From the NCBI RefSeq assembly GCF_014841135.1, contig NZ_JACYTN010000002.1, forward strand, positions 558,001 through 622,000: a stretch of DNA of 64,000 bases, read 5' to 3'. This DNA comes from Paenibacillus arenosi (GTDB taxonomy: Bacteria > Bacillota > Bacilli > Paenibacillales > Paenibacillaceae). The translations under genes were made by a program, and so were the position numbers. Shown piece after piece: positions 43,595-53,931 of this stretch. Below the pieces are notes generated by a model. That model was given only the letters and a program-made list of their open reading frames with translations, was not told the origin of the DNA and did no database searches. The number at the start of each line of letters is the position of its first letter. Within the stretch, counting starts at the first letter, position 1.

Positions 43595-44188
43595 CTAAGT
43601 TACTTGCGGCGAAGTCCACGCTGCCAATTGTCTAAACACTTGATTCCGTTCATCCTGATAAAATTCTTTACGCAATATTCCCATAGCGATGAAGTCAAGA
43701 TACATTCCATCTCGATATATCCGCTCTCTCAATCGACCTTCCTCTGTAAATCCACATCTTTTATAACTTCGGTATGCGCGTTCATTGTTACTGATTACAT
43801 CCAGCTGTAATCTGTGCAAGCCTAATTGATCAAAAGCAAACACCATCAATAGGCGCAATGCTTCCTCACCGTAACCAGCGCCATGATAGGCTTTATTACC
43901 AATCACGATACCGAACGTACCCGTTCGATTTTTCCAGTCGATTTGCAAATCAACTTGTCCAATGTACGCCTCTGAATCCAGCTCAGCAATAACGAAACCG
44001 TACTCCTTCTGGGAAGGTTTCATTCTCATCTCTATAAAAGATTCTGTCATATTCATCGATTGAGGTGCTTGAAAAAGATCATGCAGTCCAGAGGTGATCG
44101 TGCCGTCATTTACCCATTTGCGAACTTCTTCGATATCTTCCTTACGGTACTCTCTTAACCGAATTCTCTGTCCTAAAATATGCGGCAT
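43595..44188 (-). CDS. GNAT N-acetyltransferase (RimJ/RimL type)
   Basis: A 197-residue GNAT-fold protein. IRLREYRKEDIEEVRKWVND is the typical N-terminal start of RimJ/RimL relatives. The acetyl-CoA-binding region reads IGNKAYHGAGYGEEALRLL, and the later RLQLDVISNNERAYRSYKRCGF completes the fold. It acetylates a protein N-terminus or a small amine; the substrate is unknown. A longer frame to 44251 is rejected because GGAGGGG lies 7 bases before this ATG. Confidence 0.9.
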   Translation of the reverse strand: MPHILGQRIRLREYRKEDIEEVRKWVNDGTITSGLHDLFQAPQSMNMTESFIEMRMKPSQKEYGFVIAELDSEAYIGQVDLQIDWKNRTGTFGIVIGNKAYHGAGYGEEALRLLMVFAFDQLGLHRLQLDVISNNERAYRSYKRCGFTEEGRLRERIYRDGMYLDFIAMGILRKEFYQDERNQVFRQLAAWTSPQVT

Positions 44189-44266
44189 AGCAAGCCCCTC
44201 CACCTTAATATGTCTACAATGATATAAAATAGTAAGAAGGATTGTAGTCATTTCACCCCATGATTA

Positions 44267-46411
44267 TCAACCAGAATCTGGAGGTTGAGTAGCTACAGTT
44301 CGAGAAGCTAGCTTTAACATCACTTCAGTCGGCTCACCTTCTGAGGAAATTTGGGTCTGCTCCGTTACATACCCTTCTCCTTCTACCCTCACCTTGATGC
44401 CAAGGAAAGAGCTTATAGCGAGTACATCGCGGAGCGACAATCCATCAAAAACAGGCGTTGGAATATTTTCCGGCTTGTCAGTCAATATATATACGGTCGA
44501 TCCTTTTGAAAGGGCTGTTTGCGCAGATGGATATTGCTTCAACACTTCGCCCCCTTGGCCAAATCGACGAATATTCATCCCTTCAGCTTGAATGGCCTTT
44601 ACCGCATCTCCAACCGGCTTATTCGTTACATCCGGCATTTTTCGCTGATACCTAGCAGCAGCCTTAGCCTTTTCCTCTGTTGAAGGGACTACACCACTTA
44701 AGCGCAAACTACGCTCCATCGTAGACTTGAATACTGGCATCGCAACTTGACTTGCCAACGTGTAGTCTCCACCCAATTGAGGATCATCTACAACAATGCC
44801 AATGACATACTTAGGGTCTTCAACAGGAGCATAACCTGCAAAGGAGACCAACCATGTTGTTTTTGAGTATCCGCCGCCACTTTTTGCTCTTTGTGCCGTA
44901 CCTGTCTTTCCAGCTACTCGAATACCAGGTATTTGGGCAGTTTGTCCAGTTCCATCTAGTACTACCTCTTCTAAAATTTCAGATACTTGTTTAGCTGATG
45001 CGACGGATATAACTCGCCTGCGCTCATCCTTATGCTCATTACTATCACTAGGTGGTATATCGCTTTTAACCAGTTGAGGTGTCATCCATTCACCACCATT
45101 GGCAACAGCCGCATAGGCAGATGTCATTTGGAGTCCATTAATAACTACACCACCCTGACCATAGGTAGTTGTTGCAAATTCAACTGGTCGGTTATACCTA
45201 ACAAATCCCGCTACATCGCCTAATTCAACCCCCGTATTTCCATTCATGCCAAAAGCATCGGCATAACTCATAAACACATCTTCTCCAATAGCCTGACCCA
45301 TTTTAACGAAACCAACATTACTTGATTTTTTAACTCCTGTTAAATAGTCTATTGTGCCCCAGCCGCCTCTTTTAACATCATGAAGTGGCTCACCTCCGAC
45401 GATAATTTTACCAGATAGAAACTTGTCTTCAGCATTAAATTTCTTCTCTTCCACAGCTGCAGCCAACGTCACGAGCTTAAACGTAGAACCCGGTTCAAAT
45501 CGTGAATACAGTGCATTATTCTTCATATCACGTATCGGATCGGATTTCGAATATGAATTCGGATTGAATGTCGGTGCGCTTGCCATCGCTAATATTTCCA
45601 TCGTCTTCGGATCCATAACGTAACCTACTGCAAACTTCGGATTCCACTGTCGCATCATGTCTTGCATAGAATCCTCTAATATTTTCTGAATATCGACATC
45701 GAGCGTCAACTGTACTTGCTGCCCATCTTTTGGTTGCATGACTTGTGGTTTCGATTGAGGTAATGGATAACCCTTGAGATCACGCTGTCCTTTGATTGAA
45801 CCGTCTTTTCCAGATAGTGCGTGATTCAATTCAGCTTCAATCCCCATAATCGGCTTACCTTCTCGATCAATATATCCGAGAATATGCGCCGCTGTCTCAT
45901 TATAGGGATAATAGCGCTTCGTATCTCTCTGCAAACGTACACCGTACTCATAGAACACTATATCTTGACCTTGGATACGAGACTGTCCAAATGTTTGATT
46001 GAACTCTTCCAATCTGTCATAAGGCAAATGTCGACCCTGTGGGTGTAACTCAACTTGCGTCTTTTTCTTATTAACGAGCTCCATCACCTTGGACTCTGTT
46101 GTTCCTAATAGTCGTGATAGTTCACGCGCAACATCCGCTTCACGTTTGTTATCTCTAACCATTTCAGGGTGCAGCACGACATGATAAGACGGCGCGCTTG
46201 CAGCAAGCACTTTTCCATTACGGTCAACAATATCACCACGATGTGCAGGCATTTTAACCTCATACGCCCACGTCTTATTGTTATGCTGTTCATAAAATTC
46301 AAAATTGACCACTTGAATCCAGAAAAGTCTTATTAAAATGACGGTAACACATAGTATGAAGAAGCCGCCTAGAACGAGTGACCGAATCCGAATCCGTTTA
46401 TTATGCAGCAT
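44267..46411 (-). CDS. Class B penicillin-binding protein, PbpB/SpoVD family
   Basis: A 714-residue transpeptidase. After one membrane anchor (about residues 10-34) comes the class B dimerisation domain with RGDIVDRNG. The transpeptidase domain has catalytic Ser309 in GSTFK, SSN at 362-364 and KTGTAQ from residue 501. Two PASTA domains end the protein (starting MPDVTNKPVGDAV and IPTPVFDGLSLRDV), as in division PBP2B, whereas SpoVD usually has one. It lies outside any cell-division gene cluster, so it may be a second, specialised copy, perhaps for sporulation or stress. GGAGGG is 9 bases before the ATG. Confidence 0.88.
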   Translation of the reverse strand: MLHNKRIRIRSLVLGGFFILCVTVILIRLFWIQVVNFEFYEQHNNKTWAYEVKMPAHRGDIVDRNGKVLAASAPSYHVVLHPEMVRDNKREADVARELSRLLGTTESKVMELVNKKKTQVELHPQGRHLPYDRLEEFNQTFGQSRIQGQDIVFYEYGVRLQRDTKRYYPYNETAAHILGYIDREGKPIMGIEAELNHALSGKDGSIKGQRDLKGYPLPQSKPQVMQPKDGQQVQLTLDVDIQKILEDSMQDMMRQWNPKFAVGYVMDPKTMEILAMASAPTFNPNSYSKSDPIRDMKNNALYSRFEPGSTFKLVTLAAAVEEKKFNAEDKFLSGKIIVGGEPLHDVKRGGWGTIDYLTGVKKSSNVGFVKMGQAIGEDVFMSYADAFGMNGNTGVELGDVAGFVRYNRPVEFATTTYGQGGVVINGLQMTSAYAAVANGGEWMTPQLVKSDIPPSDSNEHKDERRRVISVASAKQVSEILEEVVLDGTGQTAQIPGIRVAGKTGTAQRAKSGGGYSKTTWLVSFAGYAPVEDPKYVIGIVVDDPQLGGDYTLASQVAMPVFKSTMERSLRLSGVVPSTEEKAKAAARYQRKMPDVTNKPVGDAVKAIQAEGMNIRRFGQGGEVLKQYPSAQTALSKGSTVYILTDKPENIPTPVFDGLSLRDVLAISSFLGIKVRVEGEGYVTEQTQISSEGEPTEVMLKLASRTVATQPPDSG

Positions 46412-46503
46412 ACTACGCAGCCCTCCATACAAATTAGAATAATGAATAACGTGCACGGCCATCAAATGCTGAAAGTCATTAACCTTCGACTTATGTTGCA
46501 GTA

Positions 46504-48252
46504 TTATCGTCTAACAGCTGGAATAGAGATTTCAACAACCGTTCCGATTCCGATGTGACTAAAAATGCTAACCCCATATTGTTCACCATACTGCAGCCGT
46601 ATACGTTGATGAACATTGCGAATTCCGTAGCCACCATTCACGTGATCTTGCGAATCGAAAATATGACTAATGCGTTCCGCCGTCATTCCGACCCCATCAT
46701 CCACAATACGAATTTTGATATGCTCATCCAAACATTGAACCTCAATACGGACATGAATCCGATCACCACACCATGCATGTTCGAACACATTTTCAAGAAA
46801 CGGCTGTACGATTAACTTAATCGTTTGATAAGGCCATATATCACTATCTATTAAAAATAACACGTCCATCCGTTCGCCGAATTTAATTTTTTGAATCTCA
46901 ATATAAGCTTGCGCTTGCTCTAATTCCGTAGCTAATGGAATATTCGTCCTACCGTCATTCAACGTTAAGCGATAAAACTTTGCCAATTCCATTACCATCT
47001 GATGCAGTCTGTCGGTATCCCCGAACTTAGCTAATCTGCTAATAGATGATAACGTATTGTACAGAAAATGAGGGTTGATCTGTGCCTGTAAAGATTCTAG
47101 TTCAGCCTCTTTCTTTTGAAGCTGCGTTACATACACTTCTTTGATGAGATCCCCTATATTTTCTCCCATCTCATTAATCGCATTGCCGATTTCAGAGAAT
47201 TCATCTTTGTTGCGTAATTGAACTCGTTTATGGAGATCCCCTTCACGGAATGCATTTAATATCGTAATTAATTTGTTTACTCGCAATGAAAAGTGTCTAG
47301 AGATAAAAATAGCTGCGAACGTACATACGATGAGACAGGAAAGAGCTACCCATATCGTAAACATTCGAATACGCTTCGCATCTTGCTCTACGATCATAGT
47401 AGGTATGGATGCAGTTAATACCCATCCTCCGTCATCCAACGCTTCTTCAATCGTCATAAACGTTTCATCATTTACACGAGCGTGATCTGGGGCTGAGCTT
47501 GCTGATGAACGATAGACCGTATTCCCGTATCTATCCCTAACCGTCAGTATACTTCCATCGCCAATTTTAGCGTAATCAACACTTTCAAATAAATCAGACA
47601 ACTTAATGCTAATTCTCACAAATCCAATTTCTTTCATATCTAAAGGCTGCTGAATATCAACGATTCTTCGAAGCAAAGAAATTCTTCCAAAATCAGCATC
47701 AGACTGCACCTGTCTCCACGCCCATGTTCTACTGTACTGTTCAACAGGATGTTCTTGATACCATGATTGTTCTTTTATTCGATTGATATGAAAAATGTTA
47801 TAGGTCCGTCCGCTCTCATCTGGTTGTTCATTCATAAAGGTTTTATGATATATTTCCGGTAATGTTTCATTATGAAAAAAAACAGACGCCCATATTTTTA
47901 AATTCGTTGAAGTAATGGCATTATGTAAAGTTGGAACGACAATCTTAATTGTTTTCTCATGCGTTTCCCATCCTTCTTCATAATAGCGAATCGCATCAGC
48001 TAAGTTATAATCATAATAAATGGTGGATGATACCCTTATAACATCGTTAATTCGATAATGAATATTATCTTTAATTTGCTGTAATGTACCGTGAATCGTA
48101 GTCTGTGTCTGCTTGCGCACGGACTCTACATACATACTATAGGATACGATTCCAATTACAATTAGAGGTACAATAATGAATATCGCATACGTCACTAACA
48201 ATTTGTAACCAAACGGAAAATACCCTGCTCGATGATGCTGTAAAGCCCTCAT
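46504..48252 (-). CDS. YesM-like sensor histidine kinase (second)
   Basis: About 582 residues: a membrane helix near residues 20-42, an extracellular sensor domain, a second helix near 290-312, HAMP, and a His_kinase domain with phospho-acceptor His in QINPHFLYNTLSSI near residue 390. The ATPase part shows VDDGVGM and NGGYGIRNVHQR. It follows its response regulator by a few bases, on the same strand as the LplABC-like transporter upstream. Start uncertain: GTG at 48261 or this ATG at 48252, for which the GAGG spacing is better. Confidence 0.9.
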   Translation of the reverse strand: MRALQHHRAGYFPFGYKLLVTYAIFIIVPLIVIGIVSYSMYVESVRKQTQTTIHGTLQQIKDNIHYRINDVIRVSSTIYYDYNLADAIRYYEEGWETHEKTIKIVVPTLHNAITSTNLKIWASVFFHNETLPEIYHKTFMNEQPDESGRTYNIFHINRIKEQSWYQEHPVEQYSRTWAWRQVQSDADFGRISLLRRIVDIQQPLDMKEIGFVRISIKLSDLFESVDYAKIGDGSILTVRDRYGNTVYRSSASSAPDHARVNDETFMTIEEALDDGGWVLTASIPTMIVEQDAKRIRMFTIWVALSCLIVCTFAAIFISRHFSLRVNKLITILNAFREGDLHKRVQLRNKDEFSEIGNAINEMGENIGDLIKEVYVTQLQKKEAELESLQAQINPHFLYNTLSSISRLAKFGDTDRLHQMVMELAKFYRLTLNDGRTNIPLATELEQAQAYIEIQKIKFGERMDVLFLIDSDIWPYQTIKLIVQPFLENVFEHAWCGDRIHVRIEVQCLDEHIKIRIVDDGVGMTAERISHIFDSQDHVNGGYGIRNVHQRIRLQYGEQYGVSIFSHIGIGTVVEISIPAVRR

Positions 48253-48265
48253 CCTCTCCACATCC

Positions 48266-49852
48266 TCATAATTTCTTACGGAACTCCATTGGAGTTGTAC
48301 CGTAAGTTTCTTTGAACTGTCTACTGAAATACGGCAAATATCGATATCCCACTTGATTAGCTACTTCATATATTTTCATAGAAGGATCTTTGAGCAATTC
48401 TTTCGCTCGTTCCATACGTAGCTGGAATAGCATCTCACTGAATGACTTACCTACCTCCTCCTTAAATAGGAATCCTAAATAGTTAGGGGAGAAGGAAAAT
48501 TGAAGAGCGATATCTTTAAGCGCAATATTTTCATGTAAGTTATCTTCCATAACTTTAATAATTTCTCGAATTAACCGACTATTTTTAGAAAGTGATTTCT
48601 GCTGCAACGTTTCCGAGATATAAAATACTTGCCGCACAAGCCAAGAACGGATATCACTAGTCGTTTCGAATTTCTGCAAGATATCTAAATTATGAAGCTG
48701 CATGCCTAGCATACGAAATACATCCTCATCCATAGATTGTAGATGCTGATCCAGCTTCATGACGAGATACAATGCTAAGTTATGTACGGTAAATTTAGAA
48801 CGAATACTAGCAACTGATCGGAATAAATTATCAATTTCATCATGAATACGCACCAGATCATATTCCGAAATGGCCTGGCACATGGCGTCGACTCGAATAT
48901 CGAGTGTTCGGGCATCTTCCATCTCAGGTGTACGCTTTACATCCATGTAGGGAATAACCTTCCCTTTTCCAAGGAACATTTTACCTTCAACTGCCTCAAT
49001 TGCTTGCTGATAAGAAGCGCTTAACTGGTCTACTTCATGTACAGCTTCACCGATCCCTACCGTAAACGTAAACGAATATTTCGCCTGAACTTGATTCACT
49101 ATCGCATGCATACAATTTGCCACATGCTCACTAGTCATTAAGATAGCAAGCCTCTGCTTGGATAATTGACAGCTATGAATCGTTCCACAGCTATGACATA
49201 CTTCTTGCATATCCTGACTAAATGTCTGTTGCCATTGCAGTTTCTCTTCTGTCGAGTATGTACCAAGCATGCCACTTGTCCTTGCATCATCTACTTCAAC
49301 AACGGCAACCTGCAAGGGCCATTGCAGCTTATGAAGTCCAACAGATTGGGATAACTTATCTAGCTCCACAAGAGTCAGCCTCTTATAATCCCCCTCTAAT
49401 AGTCGAGTCATCAATTCATTTTTGGCCATAGGCCGCATGACTTCATAGTTCTCTTCCGCTTCTTTACGCCTTTTATCTTCATTTAGATCCTTTGTCACTT
49501 TATTTAAAGATTGAATAAGCTCCTCATCATCCATTGGCTTCAGCACATAACTACATGCATTCATGGATAATGCTTGCTTTACATACTGAAAATCTTGGTA
49601 ACCGCTTACAAAAATAACACGCATATCTTGTTTATGTTCCAATGCGCGTCTTGCCAGTTCAAGACCAGACATGTTAGGCATATGTACATCTGTTACAAGA
49701 ATATCGACAGGCTGTTGTTGTATGAGTTCATAGGCCGAAAATCCATTATTCACGGCACCTACTACTTCTAATCCCAGTTCACTCCAAGGAATAAACTGCC
49801 TCATTCCTTCTAGATCCAACACTTCATCATCGGCTAATAACACTTTGTACAT
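48266..49852 (-). CDS. YesN-like AraC-type response regulator (second)
   Basis: A 528-residue regulator with receiver domain (LLADDEV, Asp55 in ILVTDVHMPN, Lys in VLKPMDD), a middle region, and a C-terminal AraC pair of helix-turn-helices (LKDIALQFSFSPNYLGFLFK and YEVANQVGYRYLPYFSRQFK). It precedes the kinase gene and lies directly downstream of the transporter operon, behind that operon's terminator. Probable activator of the transporter in response to an extracellular carbohydrate. Confidence 0.92.
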   Translation of the reverse strand: MYKVLLADDEVLDLEGMRQFIPWSELGLEVVGAVNNGFSAYELIQQQPVDILVTDVHMPNMSGLELARRALEHKQDMRVIFVSGYQDFQYVKQALSMNACSYVLKPMDDEELIQSLNKVTKDLNEDKRRKEAEENYEVMRPMAKNELMTRLLEGDYKRLTLVELDKLSQSVGLHKLQWPLQVAVVEVDDARTSGMLGTYSTEEKLQWQQTFSQDMQEVCHSCGTIHSCQLSKQRLAILMTSEHVANCMHAIVNQVQAKYSFTFTVGIGEAVHEVDQLSASYQQAIEAVEGKMFLGKGKVIPYMDVKRTPEMEDARTLDIRVDAMCQAISEYDLVRIHDEIDNLFRSVASIRSKFTVHNLALYLVMKLDQHLQSMDEDVFRMLGMQLHNLDILQKFETTSDIRSWLVRQVFYISETLQQKSLSKNSRLIREIIKVMEDNLHENIALKDIALQFSFSPNYLGFLFKEEVGKSFSEMLFQLRMERAKELLKDPSMKIYEVANQVGYRYLPYFSRQFKETYGTTPMEFRKKL

Positions 49853-50057
49853 GTCAGGACCCCCTCGAAATATATAAACAGCAAGTTAAAGCGGTTATCA
49901 TATCATTATTGATGAATATATTAGCAAATGATTAAAACTAAATAACTAAAGATATAACTTAACGACAAAAATATGCCACTTATGATTCCAACTTATGGAT
50001 CTATTGTATCATGAGCTATTCTTTCACACGACCATTGTTTTAATAAAAAAACAAAAA

Positions 50058-50091
50058 AAGTTAAGTCTATACGATTGTATAGACTTAACTT
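50058..50091 (-). terminator. Terminator of the LplABC-like operon
   Basis: A perfect 15-base stem (50058-50072 with 50077-50091) with a GATT loop; on minus a long T-rich tail follows. Separates the transporter genes from the two-component genes. Confidence 0.92.
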
Positions 50092-50106
50092 CTCTACTAT
50101 GCGTTC

Positions 50107-51765
50107 TTATTTACCAAGTTTTTGTTTGTTTTCTACCCACATTTTTGTTTTGTAATCAAGCACTGTGCTGTAACCAACAGCATCTGCATCAGCATGTGCT
50201 TTGTCTAGCACTTTCAATACATCTTCCTCGCTCTTCGCGTATAAAGCTTGAGAACGAGCTTCCAAGTAGATATCTTCTACTGCCTGTCTTGCGATACCTT
50301 CATCAGATTCTTTGGATGGATCTAGATTTTGGAACTCAGTAGCATTGTATTGCGTTTTCCAAGTGATCTCGGATTGCCATCTTGTTTCCCATGTACGTTT
50401 TTCTGGTGGAAGTTGAAGCTCGAACTTGGACTTAGCAGGATCGATGTATCCCGTGTTACCAACCCACTGGAAGTTAACAAGTTTATCCATAAGATCTTGA
50501 CGTTCTTTTTCTTTTGTGAAGTACTCATCTTTCAATTTCGGTACTCCGTCAGCATCTACACCTTCCCAGTATAGACCTTCAGGTCCCCAGAACAATACGC
50601 GGAATCCTTCAGGACCAGTCATGTAATCCCAGAATGCGAATACTGCTTCTGGATTCTCTGCGGAAGTTGTAATTACGCTTACGTTCCAACCCAAAGAGTT
50701 GTAGTGACCAGGATTAATTTTATCTTTAGCAATTCCATCTTTAGCAAATGGCCAGATCATGAAGTATCCATCATTCGGATCTTTCTTCGTCAGTGCCGCA
50801 TGTCCCATACTTCCGAACTTTGTCGTATCTGCAGAAGCATAAACCGCAACACGACCATTCATAACTTTCTCTTTAACTTGGTCTTCTGTTTGCGTCAACG
50901 CATCTTTTGCTACCAAGCCTTCGCGATACAATTTGTTAATAAACTGCATCGATTCACGATAAATTGGATCCAAGAAGAGCGATGTCAACTTGTCGCCATT
51001 AGGTACAGCACGCATCGAGATGTGAGTTGGCGGGTTAGATTCTTTAAACGCAGAGTAAAGCGTATCGAATCCTTGTGCCTCTAAGCCTGGCTCGAATGGA
51101 ATTACGTTAGGATACTTCGCTTTAACTAGCTTCAAGTAGTTATAGAAGTCATCCAACGTTTCAATTTTAGGCTCACCAAGCTCTTTATACATTTTAATAT
51201 TCAACATGTAGCCACCGTTACCGTTAGGCTCTTTTGTATACCAGTTCGGGAACTGATACAATTTGCCGTCTGGAGAACGAAGCATGTTAAGAGTATCTTC
51301 GCCAGCCCACTCTTTCAAGTTCGGGTATTTATCCAAATACTCATCAAATGGAACAAGCAATCCATTTTGACGCAAACGTTCAACTTCGCCATCACGCTGC
51401 ATCCAGATTACATCAGGAAGCGTCCCGCCTGCGATCAATGTGTTAAGCTTTTGGTTCGCTTTACCACCGGAAAGAATTGGTTTAATCGTAACTTTCATAT
51501 TGTCTTGAATCCACTTTGTAGCAGGGTCACCACCCCATGCTGGCATAGAGAACCAGTCATAGTGACCATAAAGTTCGATTTCAAGCGGTTCTTTACCAAA
51601 CTCATACTTCGCAGTTGATGCTTCTGGTGCTGTTGTTTCAGAACCTTTTTTCTCTGGTGTTGTTGCAGCAGGTGTTCCACCGCCGCCACAGCCAGCCAAC
51701 AATGACATTGCTGCGAATACCGCGATAAGCGGAAGCAGTAATGACTTACCCCAACGGTTCTTCAT
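50107..51765 (-). CDS. LplA-like solute-binding lipoprotein
   Basis: A 552-residue solute-binding protein. Its signal peptide ends in LAGC with lipidated Cys26, followed by a low-complexity Gly/Thr/Glu linker. The large size, WIQDNMKVTIKPILSGGKAN region and long C-terminus match the LplA/YtcQ group associated with YesMN-type systems and complex polysaccharide fragments. The start lies 8 bases after GAGGGG. Last gene of the transporter operon, ahead of a strong terminator. Ligand unknown. Confidence 0.9.
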   Translation of the reverse strand: MKNRWGKSLLLPLIAVFAAMSLLAGCGGGGTPAATTPEKKGSETTAPEASTAKYEFGKEPLEIELYGHYDWFSMPAWGGDPATKWIQDNMKVTIKPILSGGKANQKLNTLIAGGTLPDVIWMQRDGEVERLRQNGLLVPFDEYLDKYPNLKEWAGEDTLNMLRSPDGKLYQFPNWYTKEPNGNGGYMLNIKMYKELGEPKIETLDDFYNYLKLVKAKYPNVIPFEPGLEAQGFDTLYSAFKESNPPTHISMRAVPNGDKLTSLFLDPIYRESMQFINKLYREGLVAKDALTQTEDQVKEKVMNGRVAVYASADTTKFGSMGHAALTKKDPNDGYFMIWPFAKDGIAKDKINPGHYNSLGWNVSVITTSAENPEAVFAFWDYMTGPEGFRVLFWGPEGLYWEGVDADGVPKLKDEYFTKEKERQDLMDKLVNFQWVGNTGYIDPAKSKFELQLPPEKRTWETRWQSEITWKTQYNATEFQNLDPSKESDEGIARQAVEDIYLEARSQALYAKSEEDVLKVLDKAHADADAVGYSTVLDYKTKMWVENKQKLGK

Positions 51766-51853
51766 AGACATAACCCCTCTCTTATTATGCATGTGCTGAT
51801 CACTAGGATCATCTATGTTCAAAGCAAAAGCTTCAAACAACATCGGTTAGAGA

Positions 51854-52747
51854 CTACTCTTTCAAGGAACCTACCAATACACCTTTAACGAAGAAACGCT
51901 GTAAGAACGGATATACCATAATGATTGGCAATGTAGCCACCATCATCGTCGCCATTGATAGCGATTTCGTAGTTACATTAGATGCACCTGCCATCCGTGC
52001 AGCAGCCTGCGGATCCAGCTTACTCATCTGCTCCGTCATGATATTGGCATTCAACGTATTACGTAGAATGGTTTGGACTGGCAAAAGATTCTCATTGTTA
52101 ATGTAAATGCTTGGGATAAACCATTCATTCCAATGGGCTACCGCTGTAAACAAGGACAACGTTGCAATAACAGGACCTGATAAAGGAAGGACGATGAAGA
52201 AGTACGTTTTCCAAGGTCCGCAACCATCCATTTTCGCCGACTCTTCAAGTCCTGCCGGCAATCCTGCAAAGAATGTACGGAAGATGATCATATTCCACAC
52301 TGATACCAAACCTGGCAAGATCATAACCCAGAATGTATCCATCAATCCCAACTCGCGAATAAGCAAGTATGTCGGGATCAAACCACCGCTAAAGTACATC
52401 GTGAACACACACATAATCATGTAATATTTACGACCCATAAGTTCACGCTTCGTCATACCATATGCTAATAGAGATGTAGCAAATATACTTAGTAACGTAC
52501 CTAAAAGGGTTCGTGAAACTGAAATAACAAATCCATTAAGGATACGTTCATCTTGCAGTACTATTTTGTAGTTCTCAAGTGTGAACTCTCGAGGCCAGAA
52601 GGTAATTCCTCCAAGCATCGTATCTTTACCATCATTTAAAGATATAACGCCGGCATTCCAGAATGGGTAGAACGTTACGAAGGCCAGCAAAGTCAGAAAC
52701 AAGTAAATCCAAAACTGAAGCATTTTATCGCCAAATGTTAGTTTCAT
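51854..52747 (-). CDS. LplC/YtcP-like ABC permease
   Basis: A 297-residue permease with six predicted helices; the N-terminal FVTFYPFWNAGVISLNDG and the EAA loop LEESAKMDGCGPWKTYFFIV near residue 180 are CUT1 features of the LplC type. It partners the LplB-type permease encoded just upstream and the LplA-like lipoprotein downstream. No ATPase in the operon. Confidence 0.9.
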   Translation of the reverse strand: MKLTFGDKMLQFWIYLFLTLLAFVTFYPFWNAGVISLNDGKDTMLGGITFWPREFTLENYKIVLQDERILNGFVISVSRTLLGTLLSIFATSLLAYGMTKRELMGRKYYMIMCVFTMYFSGGLIPTYLLIRELGLMDTFWVMILPGLVSVWNMIIFRTFFAGLPAGLEESAKMDGCGPWKTYFFIVLPLSGPVIATLSLFTAVAHWNEWFIPSIYINNENLLPVQTILRNTLNANIMTEQMSKLDPQAAARMAGASNVTTKSLSMATMMVATLPIIMVYPFLQRFFVKGVLVGSLKE

Positions 52748-52762
52748 CGTGCTACCTCCCCC

Positions 52763-53743
52763 CTACCACAAACTGTTACCGCTGCGACGAGCGACGGCGT
52801 TAGCAATTGTGAGTAAAATAATACTGACTACTGATTTGAACAATCCTACTGCAGCTGCATAAGAGTATCGATGATTCTCAATACCTACCCTGAGTACGTA
52901 GGTGTCTAAAACATCCGATACGCTCCAAACGATCTTATCCTTGCTCAGAAGCAATATATCTTCAAATCCAGCATTCATAATGTTTCCGATTGCCAGAATC
53001 ATGAAAATGATTACTACAGGCATAATACATGGAAGCGTTATCAGGAAAATTTGTTTAAACCGGCTCGCACCGTCCATCGAAGCTGCCTCATACAAGTGAG
53101 GATCGATACCTGCAATGGCGGCCAAATATACAATTGAAGCGAATCCGATCTCCTTCCAGACGTTGGTCGTAATCAAGATAGACCAGAAATATTCAGGCAT
53201 CGAAAGGAAATTCAGTGGTTCTTCAATTAAATTGAGCTTCTCTAAAATGATGTTAATACTACCGTTGTCGACAGATAGCATCGAGATAACGAAGCCCGAT
53301 ACAATAACCCACGACAAGAAGTGCGGCAAGTAGCTTAACGTTTGAACAAGGCTCTTAAAGTATTTGTTCCCCACCTCGTTAAGCATTAAGGCAAGAAGAA
53401 TTGGTGCTGGGAAGCTAATTAGCAACTTCAAAAAGCTAATAACGAGCGTATTGCGTAATACTCGCTCAAAATCAGGAGAATTGAAGAAAGCTACGAAGTG
53501 CTTAAAACCAACCCAGTTACTAGCAAAAAATCCTTTAAACAAGCTGTAATCCTGGAAAGCCGTCAATACCCCATACATTGGGATATAACTAAAAACAAAT
53601 ACGAAGCAGAGAGCTGGCAGTACCATCAATTGAATATCGATTTGCTTTATAAAGCGCTGCCATCCACTTTGCTTTGATGCTTTGATTTGGAGCCCGGGAT
53701 CTGGCGCTGAGCCTTTGGATGTGCTCAAGTCAGTAGGCGACAT
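52763..53743 (-). CDS. LplB/YteP-like ABC permease
   Basis: A 326-residue permease with six helices. QLMVLPALCFVFVFSYIPMYG and GLFKGFFASNWVGFKHFVAFF are characteristic of LplB proteins; the EAA loop is YEAASMDGASRFKQIFLITL. AGGAG lies 9 bases before this ATG; the longer frame begins without a site. First gene of the operon, so the promoter should lie near 53.8 kb. Confidence 0.9.
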   Translation of the reverse strand: MSPTDLSTSKGSAPDPGLQIKASKQSGWQRFIKQIDIQLMVLPALCFVFVFSYIPMYGVLTAFQDYSLFKGFFASNWVGFKHFVAFFNSPDFERVLRNTLVISFLKLLISFPAPILLALMLNEVGNKYFKSLVQTLSYLPHFLSWVIVSGFVISMLSVDNGSINIILEKLNLIEEPLNFLSMPEYFWSILITTNVWKEIGFASIVYLAAIAGIDPHLYEAASMDGASRFKQIFLITLPCIMPVVIIFMILAIGNIMNAGFEDILLLSKDKIVWSVSDVLDTYVLRVGIENHRYSYAAAVGLFKSVVSIILLTIANAVARRSGNSLW

Positions 53744-53874
53744 AATCATTCTCTCCTTTCCATCTCTCTTTATAGACTTCTGTACTACTATTGTATGAAG
53801 CAACTGCGTAAACGAATAGATGAGGAAACAACGAATTGTGATACTTTCCCATGAAGTTATATCATTTCATACAA

Positions 53875-53913
53875 AAAGACCTACTGAGAAAATGAATTTC
53901 ACAGTAGGTCTTT
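53875..53913 (-). terminator. Terminator of the nucleoside-import operon
   Basis: AAAGACCTACTG (53875-53886) pairs perfectly with CAGTAGGTCTTT (53902-53913); on minus it is followed by TTTTTGT. Confidence 0.9.
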
Positions 53914-53931
53914 TATCAATTACTATAAAGT

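Noticed and set aside
44267-46411. Firm naming as spoVD
   Set aside because: Two PASTA domains and the length fit PbpB better; location supports neither, so the family name is used.
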